From: Nocardioides zeae
Lineage (GTDB): Bacteria; Actinomycetota; Actinomycetes; Propionibacteriales; Nocardioidaceae
Length of the DNA: 64,000 nucleotides
Assembly: GCF_030818655.1 (NCBI RefSeq)
Contig: NZ_JAUTAN010000001.1
Span: forward strand, 4,216,001-4,280,000
Direction of reading: 5' to 3'
Part shown: positions 1 to 8,666 of the stretch, piece after piece
Layout of the letters: every line of letters begins with the position of its first letter
Position numbering within the stretch: the first letter of the stretch is position 1
Notes under the pieces: generated by a model
Databases searched by the model: none
Told to the model about the DNA's origin: nothing
The model's input: the letters and a program-made list of their open reading frames with translations, nothing else
Position numbers and translations under genes: made by a program

Positions 1-1
1 G

Positions 2-418
2 GCGGCGGCGGGCGAGCCCGAGCCGCGCACGCCCGCCGAGGTCGCCCGCACCATCGTCGACTCGCTCGCCGTGGCCTACCGCCGGCACCTCCGCGCCGCG
101 GCCGCCACCGCGGAACGGCCGTTCGACGTCGTCCACGTGGTCGGCGGGGGCACCCACAACACGTTGCTGTGCCAGCTGACGGCTGACGCCCTCGGGGTCC
201 CCGTCCTCGCCGGTCCCGGCGAGGCCGCCGCCCTCGGCAACGTGCTGGTCCAGGCCCGCGCGCTCGGAGCGGACCTGCCCGACCTGACGGCGATGCGTGC
301 CCTGCTCCGCGCGACGCACGAGCTGCGCCGCCACGAGCCGCGCACCGGCGCGGACGCGCTCGACTGGGACGCCGCCGAACGGCGCGTCCGACCTGGGCGG
401 CCGACGACCGTCGGCTGA
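2..418 (+). CDS. rhaB: Rhamnulokinase, C-terminal part (cut by window edge)
   Basis: Only the last ~138 residues lie in the window. The stretch VVGGGTHNTLLCQLTADALG followed by VPVLAGPGEAAALGNVLVQA is the C-terminal ATPase-core signature of FGGY-family carbohydrate kinases and matches rhamnulokinases best. These enzymes phosphorylate L-rhamnulose to L-rhamnulose-1-phosphate in cytoplasmic rhamnose catabolism. The reading frame is open to the left edge, so the start is outside. Nothing else of a rhamnose catabolic operon is visible downstream. The assignment to rhamnulokinase rather than another FGGY kinase is by motif resemblance only. Confidence 0.85.
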   Translation, partial: AAAGEPEPRTPAEVARTIVDSLAVAYRRHLRAAAATAERPFDVVHVVGGGTHNTLLCQLTADALGVPVLAGPGEAAALGNVLVQARALGADLPDLTAMRALLRATHELRRHEPRTGADALDWDAAERRVRPGRPTTVG

Positions 419-686
419 CCTCACGGCCCACGCGCCGCTCGTCCCGGGAGACACCGTGGACGCCGACGTCACGACTGCCTCCCTGAGGCGCTCGCGCCCC
501 GTGCCCCGCTGCTCGACCGGCTCCGCACGGTGACGCCGGAGGTGCACGGCGTCGCGCCTCGCCAGGATCACGGGCTGCTCGGGCCGGTGCGGCTGCTGCC
601 GTACGTCGAGGTGGAGGTCCGCCGACGTTTCCGCCACCGCCGGTCGGGGGATCCGTCCGGGTCATCTCGGACCCGGAGGAACTCCC

Positions 687-2351
687 ATGCTCGATCCCGA
701 CCTGCTCCACCGCCGCGCGACGACCGGTGATCCCGCTGCCCTGAGGGGCTACGTCGAGGTGATCCGCGCGGAGCACACCCGCCTCGAGGGCGCCCGCGAG
801 GAGAGCGCCGCGGTGGCGGCGATACCCGGGTGGACCGGCATGGCCGCGGCTCACTACGCGGCTCGCGCCCAGGGACTCGTCGACGGCATCAGCACCGTGC
901 GCAACGTGCTCGGTCTCGCCGCGGGCGGGGTGGAGGCCGCGGCGGGCTCGGTCGAGACCGCGATCGAGGCCGCCGACGCCGCCATCGTGCCGTGGCGGGA
1001 GCGAGGAGCCGACCCGGGCGGGCTCGAGCAGCTGTTGGCCTTCGCCGTCTCCGGCCGACTCGTGGGCATCACCTCCGACCACGATGCCCGGCTGGCCGCG
1101 GTCGCGGCGGTGCTCGGTGGGGACGGCGACGAGGTCGACCTCGACGCTCTGGACGCCGACACCCGGGAGTGGGTCGAGCGGGGGCTGGACCGCACCGACG
1201 CGTGGCTGTCAGGCAACGGCAGCGAGCTCGGGCCCCTCATCCCGAACACGGCGGCCACGGGCGACGACCGCGGGTGGATCCCCCAGGGGCTCGGCTACAG
1301 CGGGGCCACCGGGCTGCTGCTGCAGAGCTACTACACGAAGGACGGCGGCTCCTACCTGGCGCTGGTGGACGAGGCAGGAGGAACGGAGGTCAACGAGCTG
1401 CGGCTCGGTGACGAGGACGGCGAGGCGCCGGGCCACGTCGGCGGGGTCACCGTCGACGACGAGAACGGGCTGGTGCACGTCAGCTCGGACGGCCGTGTCC
1501 ACAGCTACTCGTTGCAGGCCCTGCGCGACGCACCGCCCGGCACACGGGTGGACGCCGTCCGTTCCAGCCCGGTGGCTGCAGCGTCGTACACGGCGTTCGC
1601 CGACGGCCTGCTCTACGTGGGCTCCCACAGCAAGAACGTCCTGCACGTCTACCGCCCCGACGCGGACGGGGGCTGGACTCCCCAGCTCGACGGCGCCGGC
1701 GACCCGGTCACCATCGCCACGCCGCCGGAGGTCCAGGGCGTCGTCGTGCGCGACGGCGAGCTCGTGTTCAGCACCTCCTACGGTCGGCAGAACGAGAGTG
1801 CCCTCGTGGTCCAGGACCGGGAGACCGGTGAGCGCAGCGAGCCGTACCCCCTGCCGAACATGTCCCAGGGCGTCGTCGAGGTCGACGGCCAGATCGTGAC
1901 GACCTACGAGTCGGGCGCGGAGGAGTTCGACAGCGCCGGCACGGGCGTGTTCGGGTGGCTCTGGGGGGTGCCGGACGACGACGGCCTGTGGGCCAGCCCC
2001 CACATGACCCGCACGCCGCTCTCCGAGCTCGGGCTGTCCGTGGACGAGGTGGCGGTGGAGCCGCAGAGCCTCGTGACGGCCGCGGCGCGGCTCGGCGGTG
2101 TGGCCGACACGCTGCGCTCCGTCGCGTCCACCGTCTCCGGCGTCCGAACCGCCGCGGCCCAGCTGGGCGACGTGCCGTCGGCCGCCACGGGGAGCACGCG
2201 GATCAACGAGGTGCTCGAGCGGTGTGTCTCCCTGCTGCAGGCGGGTGCACGGGCGACCGACGAGGTCGCCGCAGGGCTGGAGGCCGTGTCGAGCGACCTC
2301 ACCGGCACCGACGAGGGCGTCGCCTCGCACCTGACGGGCATGCAGCCGTGA
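687..2351 (+). CDS. Beta-propeller-like protein with WXG100-like helical ends
   Basis: A 554-residue protein without signal peptide. Residues ~1–110 are helical and Ala-rich with a central Gly-Trp-Thr-Gly turn (AAIPGWTGMAAAHYAARAQG), as in WXG100/ESAT-6-like proteins. Residues ~195–430 are beta-rich with recurring Gly/Asp turns (VSSDGRVHSYS, LLYVGSHSKNVLHVYRP), resembling a YncE/NHL-type propeller. Residues ~455–554 form a second Ala-rich helical region reminiscent of EspC-like ESX proteins. The start is supported by GGAGGA about 6 nt upstream of the ATG. The gene is coupled by a GTGA overlap to the lipoprotein that follows. No ESX secretion genes are in the window, so an ESX link is inference; the function is unknown. 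Confidence 0.8.
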   Translation: MLDPDLLHRRATTGDPAALRGYVEVIRAEHTRLEGAREESAAVAAIPGWTGMAAAHYAARAQGLVDGISTVRNVLGLAAGGVEAAAGSVETAIEAADAAIVPWRERGADPGGLEQLLAFAVSGRLVGITSDHDARLAAVAAVLGGDGDEVDLDALDADTREWVERGLDRTDAWLSGNGSELGPLIPNTAATGDDRGWIPQGLGYSGATGLLLQSYYTKDGGSYLALVDEAGGTEVNELRLGDEDGEAPGHVGGVTVDDENGLVHVSSDGRVHSYSLQALRDAPPGTRVDAVRSSPVAAASYTAFADGLLYVGSHSKNVLHVYRPDADGGWTPQLDGAGDPVTIATPPEVQGVVVRDGELVFSTSYGRQNESALVVQDRETGERSEPYPLPNMSQGVVEVDGQIVTTYESGAEEFDSAGTGVFGWLWGVPDDDGLWASPHMTRTPLSELGLSVDEVAVEPQSLVTAAARLGGVADTLRSVASTVSGVRTAAAQLGDVPSAATGSTRINEVLERCVSLLQAGARATDEVAAGLEAVSSDLTGTDEGVASHLTGMQP

Positions 2352-3319
2352 GGCGGCGCCGGTACGCCGCAGCCGCCGCCCTGGTCGTCCCCTTCGCCCT
2401 CGCCGGGTGCACCGAGGACGGTCCGGCGGATGCGCCGGCTCCCGTTGTCGAGCCGTCGTGGCCGGCAACCGATGCGCCACTGGCCGAGTCCGGCCTCGTC
2501 TGGTGGGCGGACGGCGAGCTGCACCTGGGGGACGGGTCGACCGTCCCCGTCGGCGGCCCGGACCGGGAGCCGGGGGACCTCGTCGTGGGGGGTGACCGGG
2601 TGTGGGTGCGCGGCTGGGTGCTGCCGGCGGATCTCCCGGACAGCGGCGCGGACGATCTCGGCCCGCGCGACGCCCTGCACCTCGTCGATGCGTCCGGCGA
2701 CGTCGACGACACGGACGTCGAGGTCGCGTCGCTCGCCGCCTCGCCCGACGGTCGGTACGTCGCGCTCATCGACCTGACCTCGGGCGAGGCGGACCGCTAC
2801 GGCACCCCCCAGGCGGCCACCGTGGTCGTGGACACGCGCACCGGCGAGGAGGTCGTCCGCTCGACGGACGGCATGGGCGACCCGGCGACCGACGACTTCG
2901 CCGCGCTCTACCCCGACGTCGAGCTCGAGGTGCGCGGGTTCGCCGACGGTGTCTTCTGGATCGACACGGCCGAGGGGACGCGCACCGTCGACCCGGCCGA
3001 CGGTCGGGTCGCCGCCGTGGACCCGGGGGACGAGCCCGAGGACGCACCGTGGCAGGAGACCGTCGCACCGGCCCCGAACGGCGTCGACCCCGCCCGCTGG
3101 CTGCCGCTGCAACGGCTGGCCGACGGCACGGTCGTGGCGGTCGTCGCCGACGCGTCCGGCTCCGGCGGTGCGGGCGTGCTGGCGACGTGCGCCGCGGGCG
3201 CCGAGCAGTGCACCCCGGTGCCGGAGTCGGCGGGACGCGTCGTGCGGCTCCCCGCGGGGTCGGCGTGGGACGCCGTCGTCGACCTCGGCGAGCCGCGCTG
3301 GGATGCGGCCCCCCGCTGA
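2348..3319 (+). CDS. Predicted lipoprotein, beta-rich
   Basis: The GTG start at 2348 overlaps the stop of the preceding gene, so the two are almost certainly co-translated. The N-terminus has an Arg-rich n-region, a hydrophobic stretch and the lipobox LAGC (residues ~18–21), so the protein should be exported and lipid-anchored. The ~323-residue mature part is Asp-rich, with short repeats such as [15 protein letters not shown] and [14 protein letters not shown] that resemble propeller blades. I do not recognise a family. Its partner is the propeller protein with helical ends; the two may form one envelope-associated unit, which is inference. Confidence 0.8.
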   Translation: MRRRRYAAAAALVVPFALAGCTEDGPADAPAPVVEPSWPATDAPLAESGLVWWADGELHLGDGSTVPVGGPDREPGDLVVGGDRVWVRGWVLPADLPDSGADDLGPRDALHLVDASGDVDDTDVEVASLAASPDGRYVALIDLTSGEADRYGTPQAATVVVDTRTGEEVVRSTDGMGDPATDDFAALYPDVELEVRGFADGVFWIDTAEGTRTVDPADGRVAAVDPGDEPEDAPWQETVAPAPNGVDPARWLPLQRLADGTVVAVVADASGSGGAGVLATCAAGAEQCTPVPESAGRVVRLPAGSAWDAVVDLGEPRWDAAPR

Positions 3320-3390
3320 CGGGCAGGGGGTGCGCGGGGTGGGTACCCGGTGGTGACCACCCGCCCCCACCCCACCCGCCGGAGGTCCCC

Positions 3391-4179
3391 GTGTCCTACC
3401 CCCGTCTCGCCGTCGTCACCGGATCCGACTCCGGCATCGGCCGCGCCGTGGCCCAGCTGCTCGCGACCGAGGGCTTCGACGTCGGCCTCACCCGCCACCA
3501 CGACAGCGAGGGGGCGGCCGCGGCCGCCGCCGAGGTCGAGCGCCGTGGCCAGCGGGCGTTCGTGGCCGACTTCGACGCGACCTCCGACGCCGCGGGAACG
3601 GTCGTCGACGACCTCGTCGACCGTCTCGGCGGCCTCGGCGTGCTCGTCAACGTGGCCGGCACCGGTCACTCCTCGCGGGTGCTCGACCTGACGCTGGAGA
3701 AGTGGCGGGAGGTGCTCGCCACCGACCTCGACGGACCGTTCCTGACGTCGCAGGCGGCGGCCCGGCACCTCGTGACCGGGGGCGTCGGCGGTCGGATCGT
3801 CAACGTCACGAGCGTCCACGAGTACCTGCCCCGCCTCGGCGCCGCCGCCTACTGCGCGGCCAAGGCCGGCCTCGGGGCGCTCACCAAGGTGCTGGCGCTC
3901 GAGCTCGGCGAGCACGGGATCACCGTCAACTCCGTCGCGCCCGGCGAGATCTCCACCGAGATGACGGGGCAGGACACCCAGGACGCGTACGCCGAGGAGC
4001 GGCCCGGCAACCCCCTCGGGCGCCCCGGTCACGTCAACGAGGTGGCGTCGCTCGTGGGGTTCCTGGCGTCGCCGCGCTCGTCGTACGTCACGGGCTCGAC
4101 CCTCACCGTCGACGGCGGGCTCGGGCTCATGGCCGCGCACGGCCACGACCAGGCGGGGTCGGGGTGGCGGGAGGTGTGA
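3391..4179 (+). CDS. SDR family NAD(P)-dependent oxidoreductase
   Basis: A 262-residue classical short-chain dehydrogenase. The cofactor motif TGSDSGIG is near residue 10, NVAG near 88 (a variant of NNAG), the catalytic serine lies in NVTSVHEY and the YCAAK (YxxxK) motif is near 150. The C-terminal [11 protein letters not shown] is typical of the FabG-like branch. The GTG start is preceded by GGAGG with 6-nt spacing (3381–3385). The substrate cannot be read from the sequence. It converges on the K+ channel gene across a 12-bp-arm hairpin. Confidence 0.9.
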   Translation: MSYPRLAVVTGSDSGIGRAVAQLLATEGFDVGLTRHHDSEGAAAAAAEVERRGQRAFVADFDATSDAAGTVVDDLVDRLGGLGVLVNVAGTGHSSRVLDLTLEKWREVLATDLDGPFLTSQAAARHLVTGGVGGRIVNVTSVHEYLPRLGAAAYCAAKAGLGALTKVLALELGEHGITVNSVAPGEISTEMTGQDTQDAYAEERPGNPLGRPGHVNEVASLVGFLASPRSSYVTGSTLTVDGGLGLMAAHGHDQAGSGWREV

Positions 4180-4182
4180 TCG

Positions 4183-4212
4183 CGCGGCGCCGGCTCAGCT
4201 GCCGGCGCCGCG
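4183..4212. terminator. Bidirectional hairpin terminator
   Basis: A perfect inverted repeat with 12-bp arms (4183–4194 and 4201–4212) and a 6-nt loop lies between the converging SDR and K+ channel genes. The stop codon of the channel gene lies in the loop. There is no U-tract, as is common in high-GC actinobacteria. Confidence 0.7.
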
Positions 4213-4842
4213 TTGCTCCTCCCGCACGTGCGAGAGGAGCCACGTCGCCAGCGCGGCGGTGACGGTGCCGACGGCGCCGATGCCGACGAGCATGAGCACG
4301 ACCGCGAGCAGACGCCCCTCGAACGTCACGGGGTAGCGGTCCCCGTAGCCCACGGTGGTCACGGTGGTCGTCGCCCACCAGAGGGCGTCGCCGAAGGTCC
4401 GGATGTTCGCGTCGGGGGCGTCCTGCTCGGCGTCGAGCACGGCGATGGCGCCGAGGAAGAGCGAGATGAGCGCGGTGCCCAGCACGTACGTCGTGGCGCG
4501 GCCCGCGAGCCCGCCTGCGGCCGTGCGCTGGAGCACCCGCATGAACGCCAGGACGCGCAGCACCCGGAGGGGCCGCAGCAGCGGGAGCAGGATGAGCGCG
4601 ACGTCGTACCAGTGCCGGAGGGCGTAGCGGCGGCGGTCGCGCGCGAGCGTCATCCGGATCGCGAAGTCCACCGCGAAGGCGCCCCACACGGTCCAGGAGA
4701 CGGTGCGGAGCAGCGTGCGCACGTCCGGGTCGAGCCGGGGGTCCAGCACCGGCCAGGCCCAGGCGACCAGGAACGCGAGCGCGAGGCCGAGCAGCGGCAC
4801 CTCGACGCGTCGTTCCCATGCCTCGACCCGCGACTCGTCCAC
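4195..4842 (-). CDS. Voltage-gated-type K+ channel family protein
   Basis: About 215 residues with several transmembrane helices. The selectivity filter TTVTTVGYGD is near residue 167 and is followed by a last hydrophobic helix. Before it lies an S4-like segment with spaced arginines (RPLRVLRVLAFMRVLQR), so this is a 6-TM voltage-gated-like monomer rather than a 2-TM channel. It should conduct K+ across the membrane. I chose the GTG at 4842 (protein begins DESRVEAWERR after Met); an ATG at 4929 would run through the divergent padR promoter and operator. Confidence 0.87.
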   Translation of the reverse strand: MDESRVEAWERRVEVPLLGLALAFLVAWAWPVLDPRLDPDVRTLLRTVSWTVWGAFAVDFAIRMTLARDRRRYALRHWYDVALILLPLLRPLRVLRVLAFMRVLQRTAAGGLAGRATTYVLGTALISLFLGAIAVLDAEQDAPDANIRTFGDALWWATTTVTTVGYGDRYPVTFEGRLLAVVLMLVGIGAVGTVTAALATWLLSHVREEQRGAGS

Positions 4843-4860
4843 GGCTGAACCCTGGGTTCG

Positions 4861-4905
4861 CTGACACGCCTCGGCGTGGACAGGTAGCATGCGTCGCATG
4901 GTACC
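4861..4905 (+). promoter_or_regulatory. padR promoter with overlapping palindromic operator
   Basis: A -35-like CTGACA (4861–4866) and a -10-like TAGCAT (4885–4890) are spaced by 18 bp. This places the transcript start at about 4896–4898, on the ATG of padR, so the mRNA would be leaderless. Bases 4883–4905 form an inverted repeat with 11-bp arms (one mismatch) around a single central base, extended by one more pair at 4882/4906. It covers the -10 box and the start codon, the expected place for PadR autorepression. Confidence 0.6.
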
Positions 4906-5275
4906 TAGCGAAGCGCAGGTCCTCGCCAACCTCCGTCGGGGGGTGGTCGACCACTGCGTCCTGGCTGCCCTGCGGTCGGGGGAGCGCTACGGGCTCGACA
5001 TCGCCCGGGAGCTCGAGGGCACCCTGCTGGCCGGGACGGGCACGCTCTACCCGCTGTTGTCCCGGCTCCGCAAGGCCGGGCTCGTGACCACCTCGTGGCA
5101 GGAGTCGAGCGAGGGACCACCGCGCCGCTACTACCGCCTCACCGGCGACGGCGACGCGGCGCTGCAGGCCTTCGAGGCAGCGTGGTCCCCCTTCCGTGAT
5201 GCGGTGGACGGAGCGCTGGCAGGGGGCGGCGGGACACGGAGCGAGGTCGAGAGGCGAGGGGAGGGGCCGCGATGA
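4898..5275 (+). CDS. PadR family transcriptional regulator
   Basis: A 125-residue PadR winged-helix protein: HCVLAALRSGERYGLDIARELE, TLYPLLSRLRKAGLV and the RRYYRLTGDG wing are the family hallmarks. There is little C-terminal helix, so it belongs to the short PadR-s2 type that dimerises through the last helix. The ATG at 4898 is preferred over 4889 because the promoter implies a leaderless start there. The stop overlaps the next ATG (ATGA), giving the common pair of PadR regulator and HAAS-domain membrane protein. It is probably autoregulated through the palindrome over its own start. Confidence 0.9.
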   Translation: MVPSEAQVLANLRRGVVDHCVLAALRSGERYGLDIARELEGTLLAGTGTLYPLLSRLRKAGLVTTSWQESSEGPPRRYYRLTGDGDAALQAFEAAWSPFRDAVDGALAGGGGTRSEVERRGEGPR

Positions 5276-5967
5276 GCGGTGAGGAGAAGACGGTGCGCAT
5301 GTCCCCGGACGAGCGGGTGGGCCGCTACCTGGCCGAGGTCGATGCCGCGCTGGCGGCGCGTGGCGTCGCGGACCGGGCCGAGATCGTCGCCGACCTGCGC
5401 GAGCACGTCGAGGCCGCGCTCGGCGAGGGCGAGGGCCTCGAGGCGGTGCTCGCCAGCCTGGGCGACCCGCAGGCGATCGCCGCGGAGGCGGAGCGGGACG
5501 CCGGGCCGCCGCGACCCGCGCCGTACGTGCCGGCGCCCGTGGCCGCGGCACCGGTGCGACGTCGGAGGGCCTGGCCGGCGGTGGTCGCCCTGGGGCTGGT
5601 CGTGCTGGGATCGCTCCTGGTGGGGCTCGTGAGCGATGACGGAGTGCCTGTCGCGATCGCGATCATCGTCCTCGGGTGGGTCGGGATCTGGGCGTCGCCC
5701 TTGTGGCGGACCGGCGAGCAGCTCTTCGGGACCCTCCTGGTGCCGGCACCGGGCATCGTCGTGTCCATCGCGCTGAACGCGTTCACGGGCGGGGCGCAGT
5801 CGTGCGAGACGGTCTTCGACGGCACCGACACCCAGACGGTCTGCCAGTCGTCCGGTGCCGACGGCAGCCTGGGGATGCTCGCCATCGGCGTGCCGTTCGT
5901 GGTGGTGGGCCTCGCCTACCTCGTGCTGCTCGCACGTCTCGCGGTGGTGCGGGCCAGGGGCTCCTGA
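5272..5967 (+). CDS. HAAS-domain (DUF1700-like) membrane protein
   Basis: 231 residues, coupled to padR by ATGA. Residues ~12–75 match the HAAS helical domain (VGRYLAEVDAALAARG, IVADLREHVEAALGEG, LASLGDPQAIAAEAE) usually found next to PadR regulators. A Pro/Ala linker follows, then about four transmembrane helices with a short extracytoplasmic loop holding two cysteines (CETVFDGTDTQTVC) that could form a disulphide. Role in the cell is unknown; the partnership with PadR suggests a membrane-stress or signalling function, which is inference. Confidence 0.82.
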   Translation: MSGEEKTVRMSPDERVGRYLAEVDAALAARGVADRAEIVADLREHVEAALGEGEGLEAVLASLGDPQAIAAEAERDAGPPRPAPYVPAPVAAAPVRRRRAWPAVVALGLVVLGSLLVGLVSDDGVPVAIAIIVLGWVGIWASPLWRTGEQLFGTLLVPAPGIVVSIALNAFTGGAQSCETVFDGTDTQTVCQSSGADGSLGMLAIGVPFVVVGLAYLVLLARLAVVRARGS

Positions 5968-5991
5968 GGCCCCGGCCGCGACAGGCGGCGG

Positions 5992-6021
5992 GGCGGGGCG
6001 CGCCCCCGTGCGCGCCCCGCC
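5992..6021. terminator. Bidirectional hairpin terminator
   Basis: A perfect 12-bp-arm inverted repeat (5992–6003 / 6010–6021) with a 6-nt loop between the converging HAAS membrane protein gene and the siderophore-binding lipoprotein gene. Confidence 0.7.
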
Positions 6022-6038
6022 CGGGATCGGGTGGCCCG

Positions 6039-7103
6039 TCAGCCCTCGACGTCCTGCGGGGACTCGCCCGCGAGGGCGTCGACGAGCCGGGGCTCGAGGT
6101 GCTCGAGCACGTACTTCTGGCTCAGCGGGGTGAGGAAGTAGATCGCGCCGGAGAGCACGGCGTCGCTGTAGATCGCGCGGCCCTCCTGCACGGCGGGCAA
6201 CGTGGACATCGTGCCGAACGACAGCACCTCGTCGACGCCCTCCGGCGACTCCGTGGCGAACAGGACGACGTCGGCGTCGAGCATCCCGACGTTCTCGGCC
6301 GAGATCTGGGCCTGCTGGCCGGCACCCGGTGCGTACTCCTCGAGGCCCGGCGTGATGGTGAACCCGAGGTCGGTGAGGAAGTCGGTGTTGACGCCGTCCG
6401 GATAGACGTAGATGACGCCCTCCCAGATGACGCCCTGCGCGAAGGTCGCCGTCTTCCCGGCGAACTCGGGGTGCTCGGCGGCCACCGCGGCGTACGCCTC
6501 CTCGACCCCCGCGATGAGCTCCTCGCCCTCGGCGGAGCGGCCGACGGCGGCGGCGATCTGGCGGGTCTGGTCGCGCCACGGCGACGCGTAGCCCTCGGAC
6601 CCGTCCGTGGCGGTGACGGTCGGCGCGATCTCGGACAGCCGGTCGTAGGCGTCCTCCGTCATGCCCGCGTTGGTACCGATGATGAGGTCGGGCTCGAGCT
6701 CGGCGATCCGCTCGTACTGGAAGCCGTCGGCGGCGCTCAGCACCTCCGGCTCGGCGCCGTTCAGGAGGTCGGTGGCCCAGGGCCAGACGGCGAAGTCCTG
6801 CTCGCCGTACCACTCCGTGGTCGCGATCGGCGTGACCCCCAGCTCGAGGAGCACGTCCTGCTCGGTCAGGCCGACGCTGACGATGCGCTGCGGCTCGGAC
6901 TCGATCGTGGTCTCGCCGTACTCGTGCTCGACCGTCACCGGGAACGTGTCCGACGGCTCGGTCGTGTAGTGCGGGTTCTCGTCGGCGCGGTCGTCGGCGG
7001 CGCTCTCGCCGCAGGCGACGAGCGTGGTGAGCGCGAGCGCGGCGGTGATGGACGCAGCGAGGGCGCGGGTGGGGCGGTGGCGCGGGCGGGGGAGCAGGGT
7101 CAC
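6039..7103 (-). CDS. Iron-siderophore ABC transporter substrate-binding lipoprotein
   Basis: Cluster-8 (FepB/FhuD-like) binding protein of ~354 residues. It has a Tat/Sec-like n-region (RPRHRPTR), a hydrophobic helix and a lipobox-like TLVAC, followed by the typical QRIVSVGLTEQDVLLELGVTP, EPDLIIGTNAGM and PEFAGKTATFAQG segments. It should capture a ferric siderophore outside the membrane. I chose the GTG at 7103 because GAGG lies 6 nt upstream; an ATG at 7139 is an alternative. No permease or ATPase genes are nearby, so it must use a transporter encoded elsewhere. The iron box upstream suggests repression by a DtxR/IdeR-type regulator. Confidence 0.88.
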   Translation of the reverse strand: MTLLPRPRHRPTRALAASITAALALTTLVACGESAADDRADENPHYTTEPSDTFPVTVEHEYGETTIESEPQRIVSVGLTEQDVLLELGVTPIATTEWYGEQDFAVWPWATDLLNGAEPEVLSAADGFQYERIAELEPDLIIGTNAGMTEDAYDRLSEIAPTVTATDGSEGYASPWRDQTRQIAAAVGRSAEGEELIAGVEEAYAAVAAEHPEFAGKTATFAQGVIWEGVIYVYPDGVNTDFLTDLGFTITPGLEEYAPGAGQQAQISAENVGMLDADVVLFATESPEGVDEVLSFGTMSTLPAVQEGRAIYSDAVLSGAIYFLTPLSQKYVLEHLEPRLVDALAGESPQDVEG

Positions 7104-7160
7104 GGTGGTCCTCGGGGGTGGGGCCGTCGGATCGGACACGACGGCACGGCGCTGTGGAGG

Positions 7161-7179
7161 GTAGCCTCACCTAACCTCC
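7161..7179. promoter_or_regulatory. DtxR/IdeR-type iron box
   Basis: Twelve of 19 positions match the palindromic IdeR/DtxR consensus, including a perfect CCTAACCT half-site (7170–7177). It lies between the divergent siderophore-binding lipoprotein and AraC genes and touches a TACCCT box (7163–7158, minus strand) that could be the -10 of the lipoprotein gene. Confidence 0.6.
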
Positions 7180-7221
7180 GTCGCGATCGTCGTGGACGGA
7201 CACCAGTCGAGGTGAGCAGTC

Positions 7222-8085
7222 ATGACCCTGTCCGTCGAGCGGCATCCCGCGTACGGCGCTGCGCAGAGCCGCGAGGCCGTTGTCGGCGAGCGGACGATCG
7301 GCCGTCCCGGGACCCCGGCGATCACCACCGAGTGGTTCGACGTCCCCGCGGGCACACGCTACGACTCCCACCTCCACGCCACCGACCAGCTCGCGTGGAT
7401 GGTGGCCGGCAGCATGCGGCTCACGGTCGGCGGCACCACGTGGGAGCTCGGCGCCGACCACGTGGCGTGGATCCCCGCCGAGGCCCTGCACGAGATGACG
7501 ATCACCCGGACCGGGACCCTCGTGGACGTCTACGCCGACCCCGTCCTGCGCCCGGCGGGCGGCGACCGCTGGGACCGCCCGGCGGTGCTCGTCGTGGAAC
7601 CGATGGCCGCGACGCTGCTGCGGCACGCGGCGGAGGCACCGCGGACGCTCGAGCGGCGTGGCCTCGCCTACCGCCTCCTCCTCGACGTGCTCACCGACGC
7701 GCCCCTGCGGCACGACGTGGTGACGCTGCCCGCCGACCCTCGGGCGCGCCGCGTGGCGGTCGCACTCCTCGACGACCCGGCCGACGCCCGGAGCCTCGGC
7801 GACTGGGCAGCCGCCCTCCACGTCAGCGAGAAGACGCTCGCCCGCGCGTTCGTCGCCGGCACCGGCCTCACCTTCCGGCAGTGGCGGCTCCGCCGCCGCC
7901 TGCAGGCCGCGGCCGGTCTGCTCGCCGACGGGCACACCGTCACGGACGTCGCCGCGAGCGTCGGCTACGCCTCGCCCAGCGCCTTCATCGCGAGCTTCGC
8001 GGAGGTCTACGGGTGCACCCCGCGGAGGTACGCCGCGGACGCGCGCGCCACGGTCGTCGCGGCGGACGTCACTCGCGGCGGGTGA
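7222..8085 (+). CDS. AraC family transcriptional regulator (cupin N-terminus)
   Basis: 287 residues. The N-terminal half is a cupin with the HLHATDQLAWMVAGSMRL and WELGADHVAWIPAEALHEM strands. The C-terminal ~100 residues are two HTH motifs of the AraC class (DWAAALHVSEKTLARAFVAG and VTDVAASVGYASPSAFIASF) ending in the usual GCTPRRYA. It is divergent from the siderophore-binding lipoprotein and shares the intergenic region with the iron box. It is therefore a likely local activator or repressor of iron uptake; the ligand is unknown. Confidence 0.88.
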   Translation: MTLSVERHPAYGAAQSREAVVGERTIGRPGTPAITTEWFDVPAGTRYDSHLHATDQLAWMVAGSMRLTVGGTTWELGADHVAWIPAEALHEMTITRTGTLVDVYADPVLRPAGGDRWDRPAVLVVEPMAATLLRHAAEAPRTLERRGLAYRLLLDVLTDAPLRHDVVTLPADPRARRVAVALLDDPADARSLGDWAAALHVSEKTLARAFVAGTGLTFRQWRLRRRLQAAAGLLADGHTVTDVAASVGYASPSAFIASFAEVYGCTPRRYAADARATVVAADVTRGG

Positions 8086-8114
8086 AGCGGAGGGTGCCGG
8101 AGCGTGCCGGTGCC

Positions 8115-8666
8115 TCAGCCCAGCGGCACGTCCTTCGACGGGCGCTCGAAGAACTCGCGGGCGAGGTCGCCGTCGCTGTCCGCGCACGGGGACGTCACCT
8201 GCACCGACGCCCCGTTCGGGATGGCCGTCACCCGGACCTCCGTGCCGTCGTCGCGGTGCGCGACCACGATGTCGGGGTTTCCGACCTGCTCCAGCTGCCA
8301 GCCCTCGGTCTCGAGGAAGTCGGCTGCTGCGGCGACCGCCCGGTCGCCACCGACCTGGAGGTTCCGGAACTGGGGGGTGCTCCGGTAGCGGGCGCCGGAC
8401 GGCGACGGCTCCATGCCGCAGATCTCGTAGGACGCCCGGCCCGACGACGCCTCCGCGCCCCAGGTGTCGGCGAGGCCCGGGAGCAGGTCGAGCACCAGGG
8501 CGTCGACGTCGGTCTCGAGCTGCTCGAGCTGCTCGAGCGCCGATCGTGCCGCGTCGTCGTCCCCGTCGCCGCCGCCGACGGCGCAGCCCGCCAGCGTCAC
8601 GACCGCCACCGTCCCCAGCGCCGCCCCGCGCCGCACGCCACCCCGCCACGCTGACCGTCCACGCAT
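8115..8666 (-). CDS. Predicted lipoprotein
   Basis: 183 residues with an Arg-rich n-region, a hydrophobic stretch and the lipobox LAGC (~residues 25–28), followed by a Gly/Asp spacer. The mature part has two cysteines (YEICGMEP and SPCADSD) that may pair, and a compact alpha/beta pattern (AAAADFLETEGWQLEQVGNPD). I do not recognise the family. It stands alone, convergent with the araC gene. Confidence 0.75.
   Translation of the reverse strand: MRGRSAWRGGVRRGAALGTVAVVTLAGCAVGGGDGDDDAARSALEQLEQLETDVDALVLDLLPGLADTWGAEASSGRASYEICGMEPSPSGARYRSTPQFRNLQVGGDRAVAAAADFLETEGWQLEQVGNPDIVVAHRDDGTEVRVTAIPNGASVQVTSPCADSDGDLAREFFERPSKDVPLG

Noticed and set aside
530..730. Short plus-strand frame between the rhamnulokinase end and the propeller gene
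   Set aside because: Arg/His-rich composition and overlap with the well-supported start at 687; the gap 419–686 holds no gene I can support beyond the GGAGGA before 687.
4889..4897. Upstream ATG for padR at 4889
   Set aside because: It lies inside the predicted -10 box and operator; the ATG at 4898 fits the promoter spacing.
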